Origin: Xiphydria camelus
Lineage: Eukaryota > Arthropoda > Insecta > Hymenoptera > Xiphydriidae
DNA: 64,000 nt
Direction: 5' to 3'
NCBI GenBank assembly: GCA_963678675.1
Contig: OY783201.1
Coordinates: 18,717,769 to 18,781,768, forward strand
The position numbers were made by a program, and so were the translations under genes. The notes under the pieces are model-generated. The model did no database searches, was not told the DNA's origin, and saw only the letters and a program-made list of their open reading frames with translations. Shown here piece after piece: positions 43,303 to 54,791 of the stretch (positions within the stretch are counted from its first letter, which is position 1; every line of letters starts with the position of its first letter).

Positions 43303-44350
43303 CCCTAGATGGTCACACTTCAGTAGAATATCACATAGGTCACAGTGGGTGAATTTCACCCAAGCTCCAAAAAACTAAGATACTGCAGTAAAAAATATTG
43401 AGTTCTAAAAATCTAAAAAAAATATGTTGGTATTCTTGAAGGTTTATAAAAAAATTATCCATCATAGTTGAAGTAGCGAAAAAAACGTGTTCTTTACGGA
43501 AAAAATTATATATCTTTTACAGACCTTATTTGACGCATAAGAACTATGCTAAGAAAAATGTATTCTCGATATACTATATTTTAATAAAAACATTATTGCA
43601 ATACACGTGGTTTCAAAAAGTATATTTATTTTGAAGATTGAACGTATAAGAAGTGTCGAAAAAAGAGACCTTTTATTTTCGCGAATAGAATTGAAATAAA
43701 TGATGTAATAATAAATATAACGCAAAAATATAATTAAACATACTTTTTATTATTACAAATTAGTTGAATATAAGCAAATATATATATAAAAATACAAAAA
43801 TTTTAAGAAAACGTTTATTCGTTACCCGCACACTCAACGCATATGTACGCCCTATGTTTGTCGCACATAGTGCGTTGACAAGATGGACAAACTGACGTAG
43901 TTTTTTTGTCAGCACCTTTTTTGCAAATTTGACAACGTTTTCAGAATACCACGTTGGCGACGCGATCGTAGATTATATGCCATCTATACAAAAATATTAC
44001 ATAAGCACTGTGCTAAAAAATTGAAACCACTTATAATTCAATATATACATTAAAAACACTTGATTGAAGTATTTTTTAACCGCAAATAAAACTGAAAATG
44101 TTGTGCTCCAAAATGCACGTAAGTCACACTGGGTGAATTTCACCCAGCGATTTTAACACGTTTACTTTGGACAAATGCTAGACGCAAACTAATGCTTCCC
44201 AAGCCACGCCAACCGCCTAAACTCTTAGTTAGTAACATGAACTAACGGTAAATGGTGCCTCAAGACCCATTTTCAAAATTAACGGACTCTACGAAGAGTT
44301 TGAAAAATTGTCTGGGTGAATTTCACCCACGGTGACCATCTTAGCCCTAG
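43303..44350. mobile_element. piggyBac-like remnant with palindromic GGGTGAATTTCACCC repeats
   Basis: CCCTAGATGGTCAC and, inverted, GTGACCATCTTAG with CCCTAG bound the segment. CTAA flanks both ends (43299-43302 and 44351-44354), close to the piggyBac TTAA. The minus strand carries a piggyBac-type Cys-rich domain. A perfect palindrome GGGTGAATTTCACCC occurs near 43349, 44129 and 44312. Confidence 0.7.
43815..43955 (-). pseudogene. piggyBac transposase C-terminal cysteine-rich domain
   Basis: The minus-strand frame reads KRCQICKKGADKKTTSVCPS, then CQRTMCDKHRAYICVECAG and NE before TAA at 43815-43817. The C-x2-C...C-x2-C...C-x2-H...C-x2-C arrangement matches the zinc-binding cysteine-rich domain at the C-terminus of piggyBac transposases, which contacts the element ends. 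A stop (TGA) directly precedes it where an Arg codon is expected, and the DDD catalytic domain is not recognisable. Confidence 0.7.
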
Positions 44351-44420
44351 CTAAATAAATATGTTCTTGGCACTATACATGGTGACGGTTATTTGGATCG
44401 GCAAATTATTTTTCTCAGTT

Positions 44421-44816
44421 TGCAATATTTCTACCAAATTACAGATCAATCCTCCCATAAATCACGGAGTAATCGTGCCTTTTTATTTTTAGGTATTTTC
44501 TCGAAACTGAAGACCAAGCTGTAGTGACGGTAACTTTTCTCTTCATATTCTACAAGTAAAAAGAAAATTTTGTACAAAACTACACCATAGAAGTCTGTCT
44601 TTTGAAAGATACAACGAATTTTTCATCTTCTCTTTTACAAAATCCCTGTATTTCTCAAACGGTTGAGAATTCAATTATGTAACTTCGTACTTAATTTTCT
44701 TCTTACTTGTCGATTATGAAAAAAAAAGATCGTGGATGGAGCTTGGCCCTCAATTTAAAAAATCATGAGTCTCGATTGAGGCTCGGCGCCAAGGACTAAT
44801 AAGCGAAGCGCCCGTC
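44421..44816. other. No recognisable gene
   Basis: AT-rich DNA with chance frames only. Confidence 0.3.
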
Positions 44817-44894
44817 CAACGCACAGTGGTCAATTTCCTTGAATTAGGAGGACAACATTCTTAATGGCTTATTCAATTTAAACCAAATTCAGTA

Positions 44895-45115
44895 TAGGGG
44901 GTTTTTTGGGTCGCTCATCACGAATCTGAAGTCAGATTTCAAAAATTCAAGATGGCGGATCCAATATGGTGGACGAGATTTTCGAAAATCGATGGATTCA
45001 CGCCACATTTGGAATAAGGAGGTTTTTTGGGTCGCTGATCACGAATCTGAAGTCAGATTTCAAAAATTCAAGATGGCGGATCCAATATGGCGAACGAGAT
45101 TTTCGAAAATTTAGA
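44895..45115. repeat. Two tandem ~110-bp units inside the Transib-type element
   Basis: GTTTTTTGGGTCGCT(C/G)ATCAC and AAGATGGCGGATCCAATATG recur in each unit. The equivalent pair in the other Transib is at 14781-15000. Confidence 0.8.
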
Positions 45116-45231
45116 ATTTTTGCAAATATAACTTCACTCCGAAAAGGATTTTATTTAAATTATTTCTAAAATTAACTCCGCGGATGAATTTGAGATAGGA
45201 ATCGTTCACAAAATATTAAATTATAATACAA

Positions 45232-45345
45232 ATAATGAAATGATACAAATTATAATACAAATAATTAAATAATACAAATTATAATACAAATTATAATACA
45301 AATTATAATACAAATTATAATACAAATAATAATAACAAATTTCAT
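45232..45345. repeat. AAATTATAATAC microsatellite
   Basis: Tandem AATTATAATACA words, about 8-9 imperfect copies. Confidence 0.8.
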
Positions 45346-46520
45346 TGATACAGACATGCATTTTCTTTTTGCTTTATGTTTTTAACACAACCCATCTTCC
45401 TCTTCTCTCATCATCATATCCATCTTCTACAGCATTGGCTGAATGAGAATGACGGTCTAGATAGCGTGAGCTATACGGTGTGTCCGGATTGGCTAGAAAA
45501 GTGATGTGAACGCTAGGGATGACGCTTCCCTAAGTCACGTACCTAACGGTGGTTGTTAGGATTTCCTAGAAGGATAGTTTTAACGATAAACCATCATTCA
45601 GCGTACTATCTTATGGTAATTAGCAAAGTGAATTCGGTGACGTGTGACTCATTAGGAAGCGACCGGTAATTAGTATTCCGGGAAAGGTACGGGACCGCAA
45701 GCGTATTAGTGGTGGTATCTAATAGTGTTTCATAATTTAAAATTAAGCAACCATTTTTTGTTCAAAAATTGTTTCCATTTTTTAGAAAAATACGATAGGT
45801 ATATTTAATAATTTATACCTACTATAACATAATATATTTTCTTAATATTTAATAAATTATAATATATTATTAATAATTATTAAACACACCGGTATATCTG
45901 ATCGCCAATGCTCTCGCGCGATACCGAACGGAAACTGAAATTTGCCACCGTGTGCCGAGGAAAAGTGACATCAGAGAGTGAGCGAGAAAAGCAACATTGA
46001 GAGCGTAGCTTAGAGTTTCGGTTCGTTTATATTCTGTAGTAAGTAGAAGTAAGTAAAGCTTCATAGCTCATTTTAAAGTAGATAAGTTTCTCTACAAATC
46101 AAAACATATTCGAACGTGAAACTTTTTGAAACTTTTTTTAAAACCCTATCAAGAGCAGCTTTACGTATGCCTTGTTAAAAACAAATTATTATGCAAGTGT
46201 GTGTAGTTATATACTTACCAAATGACGTTTGTATGTAGTCAAAGGACTAAACTAACAATACAACAACGCGATAATTTCCAAACGCAAATAGAACACACTG
46301 TATGCACAACGAAAGAATGTAATACACTAAGGGTATATTTCGCTACTGCAACTTTTGACCTTGATTTTATAGAACATATCATGCGTAGGCTATAATGCTA
46401 TGTCTTTTACGAATCTCTCGTTATGTAGCACTTCATATATACCGTTATTTTCATTCTGCGAATACTTTCATTTTTTACGTTTTGTCCTCCTAATTCAAGG
46501 AAATTGAACACTGTGCAACG

Positions 46521-47040
46521 GCGAGACTCGAGATGCTATGCATGTATATACCGAGTGTTCATGCTCAGACTCCGAGACAAGGTGAAGCTTAATTCAAATA
46601 TGCCGTATACGCGGACCAATAGTGGCCCTGCCGTCAGTACCTACTGATATCTATTGATCGGTAACCGAACTGCACAGATCTCGGGGTGTCGAAATTATCG
46701 ACGTCTTAATCGAGCAATGCAACCTGTTAATAAAATATCAACACAACCAAAAATCATAACCTGTACCTGCTCAGTGACTCAGTGGTTGTTTATATTCCCT
46801 AAATATGTGTCTGTTGCGAAGTTAATGAGTGACTTCAGGAGGGGAGACGAATTAATTTTGGGTACTCCTAAACTAAAGGTAAGAACACCCATTTCAACGT
46901 TACTCTGGAAGTACACGTTCGTAACAACTTACCTCCAGGGTGACGTGGAAATGGATAGAACATCACATAATAGGTCGATTCTTTATTCGTGATCATACTT
47001 ATAACCGAACAGTACGAGTCGATAAAATATTTAAATAATA
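46521..47040. other. No recognisable gene
   Basis: An open frame at 46654-46992 (112 codons) includes RGDELILGTPKLKVRTPI but no family pattern. Confidence 0.3.
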
Positions 47041-47044
47041 AACT

Positions 47045-47795
47045 TATGCAAGTACCTATTTCGGAAACGGTGAGAGATACGGCGAAACAGAGAAAATTTA
47101 GAGATACCGTCTAGGGGGTTGAACTTTCAGCCGTGATAGTATTACCGCATATAGCAAGTCGATAAATTGTTTAACAATTTGGACAATAAACTTTTTCAAA
47201 TATCTCGAAAACGATAAGAGATACGAAGAAACGGAGAAAATTTTGCAGTTACGAAGGGAATCGAATTTGTAATTATAATGGTATTACCAAAGAGAACGAA
47301 TCGATAATGTGTTTAAATATTAAACTTATGTAAATGTCTCGGAAATGGTGAGAGATACGGCGAAGCGAAGAAAATTTCAGGGTTTCGTCTAGAGGATTGA
47401 GCTTTTAGCCATGATGGTATTACCGCACATAGTGAGTCGATAAATTTGTTTCAGCAATTTATTTAGGCAATAAACTTTTTCAAATATCTTGGAAACGGCG
47501 AGAAATACGGCGAAACGGAGAAAATTTTGCAGTTTCGAAGGGGATCTAACTATAAGCCGCAATGGTATTACCGAACAGAGCGAGTCGATTATTTGTTTAA
47601 ATAATGAATTCATGCAAATATCTCGGAAACGGTGAGAGATAGAACGAAACGGAGAAAATTTTGGGGTTACCTGGAGTGGGTTGAACTTTCAGTCGCTATT
47701 ATTTTATCGTGTAACGCAAACCGATAATTATTTAAACAATGAACAATTATAAAATATCTTGGAAACGATGAGAGGAACGATAAAGTGGACAGAAA
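47045..47795. repeat. Minisatellite, 134-150-bp units, about six copies
   Basis: Units carry CTCGGAAACGGTGAGAGATA, CGAAACGGAGAAAATTTT, TTGAACTTTCAGCCG and GGTATTACCG. Copies of the first motif are near 47061, 47205, 47339, 47489, 47623 and 47759. The array resumes at 49867-49950 on the far side of the palindrome. Confidence 0.85.
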
Positions 47796-49866
47796 GGGTC
47801 TAGCCGGATAAGCACTTGAAAAACGCCCATAAAGAAAATAACACGAAATGGGCACCAAAACACTCTCTTGGACGTGAAAAAATTTTAGCAATTTTACTAT
47901 TCCAAAAAGTCAAGAAGAAGCTGAGATTTTTCGAGAAACGTAGTTGAACATTAAACATTTCTTGCTGCTCACGTAATGGACCAAAAAGTTGGAAAAAATT
48001 CTGGAACATAGGGATCCTTAAAGGGAACTCAGAAAAAAATATTGTATCGTATTTTGCGCGAAATTCAAATTAAAAAAAATAAACAATTTTAAAAAGTGCT
48101 CTTTCCACCACTTCTTGAAAAGGTGCCACCATAATTTTTTTTTTATAAACGCGTCTTCGCATCATTATTATTCTCCATTTTTTTCAGATTTTTTGATTTG
48201 GTGGCACGTGCCAAAAAAAATACAAACGAACCTTATGGGAACAGGGTCCCGGTGGATTTAGCTAAGCTTTACATATGTTGCAGATCTTGATGTTCTGATC
48301 AAAAGTTATCATTGCCGCAACAACGGAAAATGGGCAGTTTTTGAGTTTTGAGACCTTAAAGTTCATACTTTTTGCTTTCCGTCATACGGTCTATTGGATC
48401 GAAATAATCATGTAAAATCAGGTTTTCTGTGAATTTTGCTAAAAATCACGTATTTTGTAGTTGGTGAGCTACCGATTCAGGTATCACCCGGTCAGACAAA
48501 AAATAAGCAGTTCTGGGGGGGAGACTTTAAAGTTACCGCTTTTTACTTGAAATCATACGCTCTTTTTCAGCCAATTCAAGCACGCATTCAAGATAATGTG
48601 TGATCTTGTGAGTACGTGTTTGCCTCCGTATACTTATGCGTGAGTGTGTGCGTGCGTGTGCATAGATTACAATTTTTTAATGTCTGATTTTTCCACTTTT
48701 TTCTAATTTTGTCCGTGTATCTGCATTGTTTTAGGGCACAAATCTTATGGAAACTGGTTCAGTACTGAAATCCTCGCGTACTTCACATATATTGTAGTTT
48801 ATGACCTCCTGATCAAAAGTTACCATTGCCATACACTCAAAAAATGTAACTTTTGATCAGGAGGTCATAAACTACAATATATGTGAAGTACGCGAGGATT
48901 TCAGTACTGAACCATAAGATTTGTGCCCTAAAACAATGCAGATACACGGACAAAATTAGAAAAAAGTGGAAAAATCAGACATTAAAAAATTTTAATCTAT
49001 GCACACGCACGCACACACTCGCGAATAAGTATACGGTGGCAAACACGTACTCACAAGATCGCACATTATCTTGAACGCGTGCTTGAATTGGCTGAAAAAG
49101 AGCGTATGGTTTCGAGTAAAAAGCGGTAACTTTAAAGTCTCCCCCCCAGAACTGCTTATTTTTTGTCTGACTGGATGATACCTGAATCGGTAGCTCACCG
49201 ACTACAAAATATATGATTTTTAGCAAAATTCACAGAAAACCTGATTTTACATGATTATTTCGATCCAATAGACCGTATGACGGAAAGCAAAAAGTATAAA
49301 CTTTAAGGTCTCAAAACTCAAAAACTGCCCATTTTCCGTTGTTGCGGCAATGATAACTTTTGATCAGAACATCAAGATCTGCAACATATGTGAAGCCCAG
49401 CTAAATCCACCGGGACCCAGTTCCTATAAGGTTCGTTTGTATTACTTTTATCACGTGCCACCCCAAATCAAAAAATCTGAAAAAATTGAGAATAATAATG
49501 ATGCGAAGACGCGTTTATAAAAAAAAATATGGTAATACCTTTTCAAGAAGTGGTGAAAAGAGCACTTTTTAAAATTGTTTATTTTTTAAAAATTTGAATT
49601 TCGCGCCAAATACGATACAATATTTTTTTCTGAGTTCCCTTTAAGGATCCCTAAGTTCCAGAATTTTTTCCAACTTTTTGGTCCATTACGTGAGCAGCAA
49701 GAAATGTTTAATGTTCAACTACATTTCTCGAAAAATCTCAGCTCCTTCTTGACTTTTTGGAATAGTAAATTTGCTAAAATTTTTTCACGTCCGAGAGAGT
49801 GTTTTGGTATCCATTTCGTGTTATTTCCTTTATGGGCGTTTTTCAAATGCTTACCCGGCTAGACCC
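47796..49866. mobile_element. 2,071-bp near-perfect palindrome (fold-back element)
   Basis: Ends GGGTCTAGCCGG and CCGGCTAGACCC; the two ~1,035-bp arms match along their whole length with few differences. The centre lies near 48831, in AAAAGTTACCATTGCCATAC / ACTCAAAAAATGTAACTTTT. It splits the minisatellite, so it is an insertion. Frames in the arms mirror each other and show no known protein. Confidence 0.85.
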
Positions 49867-49986
49867 TTTAAAGTAATTCGTAGGAGATCGAATTTTCAGC
49901 CGCGACGGCGGTATTACCAAACAGTTCAAATCGATAAATTGTTTAACCAAAAAACATCAGGTGTCCCAACCACCGTAGACAGTAGC

Positions 49987-50149
49987 ATATCGTCGGTGAT
50001 ATGACAATACCTCCTATATCTGACATTTTTTTTATGAAATGTGATTTTAACGTAGGCTGGTCCCTAGAGTTATTGCGCATGTGCAGGCAATACCTCGTAA
50101 CTTTGTCAGATGGTGCAGATAGGAGGTATTGTCATATCACCGACGATAT
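49987..50149. mobile_element. 163-bp MITE, ATATCGTCGGTGATATG ends
   Basis: Exact 31-bp inverted ends, from ATATCGTCGGTGATATGACA to ATACCTCCTAT, bound a non-coding segment. Confidence 0.8.
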
Positions 50150-50554
50150 ATCTCCCAAACGAGCGTGATTTCAGAAGAACTTCTTTTGAAAAAGTTATAC
50201 CGTTTCACTAGGTGCACAAAATGTATCCAATAATTTTTTAATATCCACTTCAGATTTCAAGAACCGGCCTGCATTTTCAGTTTTGACTTACAACAGTTAT
50301 TTATTATAATACGAAACAAAATATATAATTATGAATGCGAATACAACACGCCATCGAAAGTTCGATTTGCATAACCGGAAGTCCGAGTCCAGGGTTGAAT
50401 TTTCGCCCGTTTGTGCCTGTTGCATGCAATCCAATGTACAAATGAGGAGTAGGCCAAGCGTTACCTTTTACAAGAACATTTTCTTCTGGAGCGTGTCAAA
50501 TGTTTGAAGTCAAAATTCAATATTGGTATGTACACTGTGATCACTACTTTCACG

Positions 50555-50800
50555 AAACCATTTTTCCGCCTCACAATTTTCGGTATCCAGGTCTTCCGCT
50601 CCATAGATTTCAATTTCCTGGTCTTCCGCTCCATAGTTTTCGGTATCCAGGCCTTCCGCTCATAGTTTACGGTAAACATTCCTGCTATAGAGCGAAAGAT
50701 CTGGTAACCGGAAATTATGGAATGGTAGACCTGGAAACCGAAAACTATGGAGCAGAAGATCTAGATACCAAAAACCATGGAGCGCAGATCAAGAACGCTG
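50555..50800. repeat. Inverted minisatellite of ~33-bp units
   Basis: The left half has three units of TTCCGCTCCATAGTTTTCGG + TATCCAGGTC. The right half has three to four units of the reverse complement (CTGGAAACCGAAAACTATGG + AGCAGAAGAT). The centre is near 50665-50690. It is translatable on the plus strand (GLPLH-FRYP and later E-NYGAEDL-T repeats), but this follows from the repeat and is not evidence of a gene. Confidence 0.8.
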
Positions 50801-50859
50801 GAGATTTCAGGGTGAAAGACGATGGGATTAACAAATTCGCGTTTAAATTCTAGAGAACT

Positions 50860-51061
50860 TAATTCCAAAAATGTAAACGTTGGAATCGGTCATACGATTA
50901 TATAATAAACGTTCAATAAAAATGATTCTCATGAAACTAGTGATTACCGTGTACATACACAAAATTGGATTTTAATATGAAACATTTGACGTTCCAGACA
51001 AGAATGTTTTCAGAAACTGAAACACTTAATTTACTCTTTATTTGTACGTCGAATTGCATAC
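50860..51061. other. No recognisable feature
   Basis: AT-rich spacer without repeats or frames of note. Confidence 0.3.
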
Positions 51062-53182
51062 AATATCCGGATGTAGTGCCAAATACCTACCTATACCAAG
51101 TGTTTCTCAGGATGGGCAAGATAGGAGATGCGAAAGTGCGGGCGAAACGTAACAAAAGTGACCGAGTTCGAAATGACAAATGACTTACCAAGGCAGGCCA
51201 CCAATATTCAAAATGGTACTTGGCGGGTCCGTGCCTGGAGAAGTTATTATTCTTTGACGCACATATTACAGTCAGACTAAATTAGATACCGTGAGTTTTG
51301 AATATAATCAACTCTAGTTTGTCGGGCAAGTAATGTACATCCCGAGTCGAAGATTTTGACCTGTTCCATTCTGAATAGACCTGCTTTAAGGTCTGTTTAG
51401 ACCTGGGTAGACCGGGTAGAGTCTTAGAATACCTGTAAAGGGATTTTCCTCTAAAACCTGAGTTGTCCTGATATGTAAATATGGCCTTCACTGTCCTTAA
51501 TAAGTCGGATATATTCTTTCAAGCTAGTCGATGTCCTAACACGTCTGTTTAGCTCTTTTTCGTATAATTTAAAATTCATAGATAATCAATTAAACATTCT
51601 GAACGGAAAATTATTTATAGGTAGCCTTGAATTGAAAGGAAAGGGGAGGGGCAATGTATTAGCAATTTTATTAATTCCTCTCTCTATAATGTTGATAAAT
51701 CAATCAATCAATCAATAAAAATATACACATTTTTGTGAATGAATAAAATATAGATAAATAAAATTAAAATTTAATTTTCTTCATTGGAAGAGGAATTATT
51801 ATAGCGGGAAAGGGAAGGAGTGAGGAATATGATGTTCCTATTTTCTCAACTCATTTCTCTTTCAACGAAAAGAATATAATAAAAATCTGACCTCAAATTT
51901 ACTATCATTTTCATAAATTAAGTTATTTAATACATTTAGTGGTTTTCAAATAATAATTAATTAATAGGGAACTTGCCTGTGTCAGATTTTTAAATACTTT
52001 TGGTATTTATCTACTCTTTAAACCCCTTAACAATAGGTATTTGTAAAAAAGAAAATGATCAGTTATCTTGTTTAAATATTTTGTGATAGTTTGTGTTTAA
52101 TTAAAGTTTGTCATGTGGCGACCCGTCATGCTTTGGCGGCCTGACGCCAGATAGCGCCGACCCTCTCGACTCTCGGCTCGCGGCTCCTGGCCCCCGACTG
52201 TCGGCTCTCGGTAGTAAAACTTCAGTAAATTTCTATATAAGAGGACCACAGGGCGTCTAAGGCAGGAGTCGGCCTAGCCTTACTGTCGAGTCCATAGGCC
52301 GATTTCGGGTCGAAATGGCGGACGTAATTTTCGTTCGTTCGCCGCAGACAATTTTTGAACACGATTTTTCGACACGTGACGTTCATGACACTAAATGTGT
52401 TAAATACAAATTAAATAACTGCATATTTATTTACCGTATGTCCCATAAGAAGCGCAATAAGCGACATTTACTTTCGGCAGTATTTACCGACGGTGCGCAT
52501 ATACCGACTCATGCATCGTCGGCAAATACTGCCGAAGGTAAATGTCGCTTCTTGCGTTTCTTATGGGACATGCGGTATACGTGGGAGGAAGGGGAAAAGG
52601 GTGGGGGAAACAAAATTCAGAAGGCCTTCTTAGACCTGGTTGGTACCTGCGATAGGATAATAACGGCTTTCCCAGGTCTACTGTGAAAAGTCCGTGTTAG
52701 ACCTGTTTGCATCTGATATTCACCGTAACTAGGCTATGGAAGGACAAGCAAGGTTTACTTTCTATATTGTGAGAATATTTTCCTTAGACCTAGTTCATTC
52801 CTTTTAGATCTGCGAACGTTAATTCTTAGCAGGGCTTACCAGTTCAAAATATTCGACCCGGGCAGCGTTTCCGGACCATGTTCATAGGAACTTTTTCTCT
52901 TCTTTGCACCCAAGGAACCAATCCTTGAAGTTTGTCGCAATATTAAAGAATCACCCGGTATAATACATAATACTTTGCTTCTCTAAAATTTCTTCAGGCA
53001 CGGGCCCGTCAAGTACCATTTTGAATATTGGTGGCCTGCTTTGGTATAGTCATTTGTCATTTCGATCTCGATCACTTTTGTTACGTTTGATCCAGTGATT
53101 TTCGCCCGCACTCTCGCATTTCCTATCTTGCCCATCTTAAGAAACACTCGGTAGGTAGGTACTAGGCACTACATTCGGATAT
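51062..53182. mobile_element. 2.1-kb inverted-repeat element
   Basis: 51062-51290 and 52940-53182 are inverted copies (ATATCCGGATGTAGTGCC, CCACCAATATTCAAAATGG + TACTTG, GGGCAAGATAGGA). Pairing resumes weakly at CCCGAGTCGAAGATTTT (51341) and AAAATATTCGACCCGGG (52846). 51380-51480 and 52620-52790 are rich in AGACCTG words. The interior includes a GC-rich stretch 52110-52310 with a TATATAAG box and no recognised protein. No target duplication is defined. Confidence 0.65.
52434..52575. repeat. 142-bp hairpin MITE
   Basis: CCGTATGTCCCATAAGAA, then GCGACATTTAC and TTCGGCAGTATTTACCGACG, pair with the complements at 52515-52575 around a CATATACCGACTCATG loop. Confidence 0.8.
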
Positions 53183-53581
53183 CACTACTTCTTGGGGAAG
53201 GCGGGGCAAACCACGACGCGACGTTCAATTTTTGTCGGGGTTATTAGCGACACAATTTGGAGTGGATACATTTTCGAAGGTACGTTTTTGGGGACAGGAG
53301 AGGAGGCGAAATGCGGCATGCTATTTTTGTTGGACTCTCTAAAGTGAAGACAATTTTTAGCGTTTCATTTTTTAAGGATAAAAATAAAAAGATGCGATTA
53401 ATCCGTAATTTTGGGGAGAATTATTGTGTAATTCGATAGAATTATTGTACTCGTATAATTTAGTTATTAGATATTTTTTGAAATACATTCAATTTTTGAG
53501 TGGCTGAAGATGCATGAAATACCTCATATGTGAGAAAACATACATTGCGTATAGGACATTCCGTATATAATCGGTCACGTT
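53183..53581. other. No recognisable gene
   Basis: Short chance frames only. Confidence 0.3.
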
Positions 53582-54300
53582 CCCAGGTAGAAATATGTCC
53601 AGGTTGTGCAAGGTTAAGCTGCAAGGTTAATACAGGGTTGATGCAAGCCTGTCTGTTCCTTGCATAGCCGAAACTGACAATTGCTACCTGTACTGCTTAC
53701 CTATTTCAAGCTTGCAATAACAGAGAGGTACCAGGTTCGCGCGCGTCAAGGTGAATACAAGGCGAATATAAGGTTGTGCCGGCAGCTTAGCGAATAGATG
53801 TCACGATCATCCGCGGCGTGGCGTGCGCATCGCCTCAGCTGTCTACTAGAGAAGCATTAGTCCTTACATTGAGGTCAGCTGTCAGTGGCGTCTATAACAC
53901 TGATGCTTCAAAAGTATCTCCGCGATCAGTTCGGTTCACGCGTGATTTTTTGGTTAAGAAGCCGTCAGCGTTTAACGTTAACGTGCGTTATTATTTAAAA
54001 CATTCGAACGAGCAGAAAATAAAGATTATCCAGCTTTCTGCACAGGAGGGTAAGTATTGATAGCTAATTTAATGAAATTATTTGCAGGAGGCAGACAGAT
54101 GAAAAGTTTCTTTATTATCTCTTATGCTCGGTTTCACAGAGTTGCAGATCCAGCGTCATCGATGTAGCCAGAATGGAAAAATTGCCTGGAGAAGATACGC
54201 GAGGTTCAGGAAGGCCAGATATTTCATCGACTCGGAGGCGAAGTAACATAGAAAGGACATACCTCATAGATTCTTAAGATAATATTACTTCTGTTGCCTG
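53582..54300. other. Possible 5' end of an element: CCCAGGTAGAAAT end, AAGGTT repeats and an exon-like segment
   Basis: CCCAGGTAGAAAT is followed by GCAAGGTT/TGCAAG words. The inverted end ATTTCTACCTGGG at 61062-61074 is preceded by similar words. An open stretch at 53818-54052 ends in GGAGG|GTAAGTATT, a good donor site. 54180-54240 has GRPDISSTRRRS-like coding. No family identified. Confidence 0.35.
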
Positions 54301-54310
54301 TAGTTTAATA

Positions 54311-54515
54311 TTAATTTAACTTAACTTTTATTAGGTAATAATCAGGCCAAAAAACAACAAAAATCACTACACGTCTGACGTTTCGGTTCCTCTTCGAACC
54401 CTTTTCGGAGACGCAATGAAGGATTCGTTCGAAGAGGAACCGAAACGTCATACGTGCAGTGATTTTTGTTGTTTTTTGGCCTGATTATTACCTAATAAAA
54501 GTTAACTTAAATTAA
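54311..54515. mobile_element. 205-bp palindromic MITE
   Basis: TTAATTTAACTTAACTTTTA and TAGGTAATAATCAGGCC pair with their complements, and the dyad is in TTCGAAGAGGAACCG/CGGTTCCTCTTCGAA. CCTCATAGATT occurs at 54266 and again just after the right end, possibly a target duplication. Confidence 0.7.
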
Positions 54516-54791
54516 CCTCATAGATTATTATTAGATAATCGAAATTGAGTAACTCAGATAGAAAAGTCTGCCACAGGATTAGTGCATTGCCGCCAAGGCC
54601 GCCAATATACCGCCAAAGTTGATGCAGATCTTGTCGAAGCACGTTGTGTCGGTAGAACCTGATATTTCTACCGTGGCATTGTACAGCAATTCTGGAGGAA
54701 CTTTTCTATCTGAGAAGTCACCCGTCAAGTTGACGGAGTTCCGTAAACCTAGTGATAGTCAAGTAGAAACAACAAATTTTTACTTGCCTTA
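54516..54791. other. Inverted copy of the 12.3-kb repeat at 54620-54700
   Basis: CTTGTCGAAGCACGTTGTG and GTCGGTAGAACCTGATATT are the reverse complement of the repeat at 12301 and 12543. Nothing else is recognised. Confidence 0.55.

Larger units (their letters stand above)
42904..44420. mobile_element. MITE with CACTGAGAAAAA ends, host to two nested remnants
   Basis: CACTGAGAAAAAGAATTTACC and, inverted, GGCAAATTATTTTTCTCAG are the ends. The pairing continues inward through ATAAATACTGGCAAGAATA. TA precedes the left end. Mariner (42975-43269) and piggyBac (43303-44350) pieces lie between the arms. Confidence 0.65.
44822..46515. mobile_element. Transib-type element, CACAGTG ends, 5-bp duplication CAACG
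   Basis: The 34-bp inverted ends begin CACAGTG, then (G/T)TCAATTTCC and TTGAATTAGGAGGACAA. CAACG flanks both ends (44817-44821 and 46516-46520), the complement of the CGTTG used by the element at 14727. No transposase is recognised, so it is non-autonomous. A subterminal tandem pair (44895-45115) ending in ATGGCGGATCCAATATGG is shared in diverged form with 14727-16093. Confidence 0.75.

Noticed and set aside
50500..50853. 117-codon repetitive protein (GLPLH/FRYP and ENYGAEDL repeats)
   Set aside because: Explained fully by the inverted 33-bp minisatellite; no other evidence of a gene.
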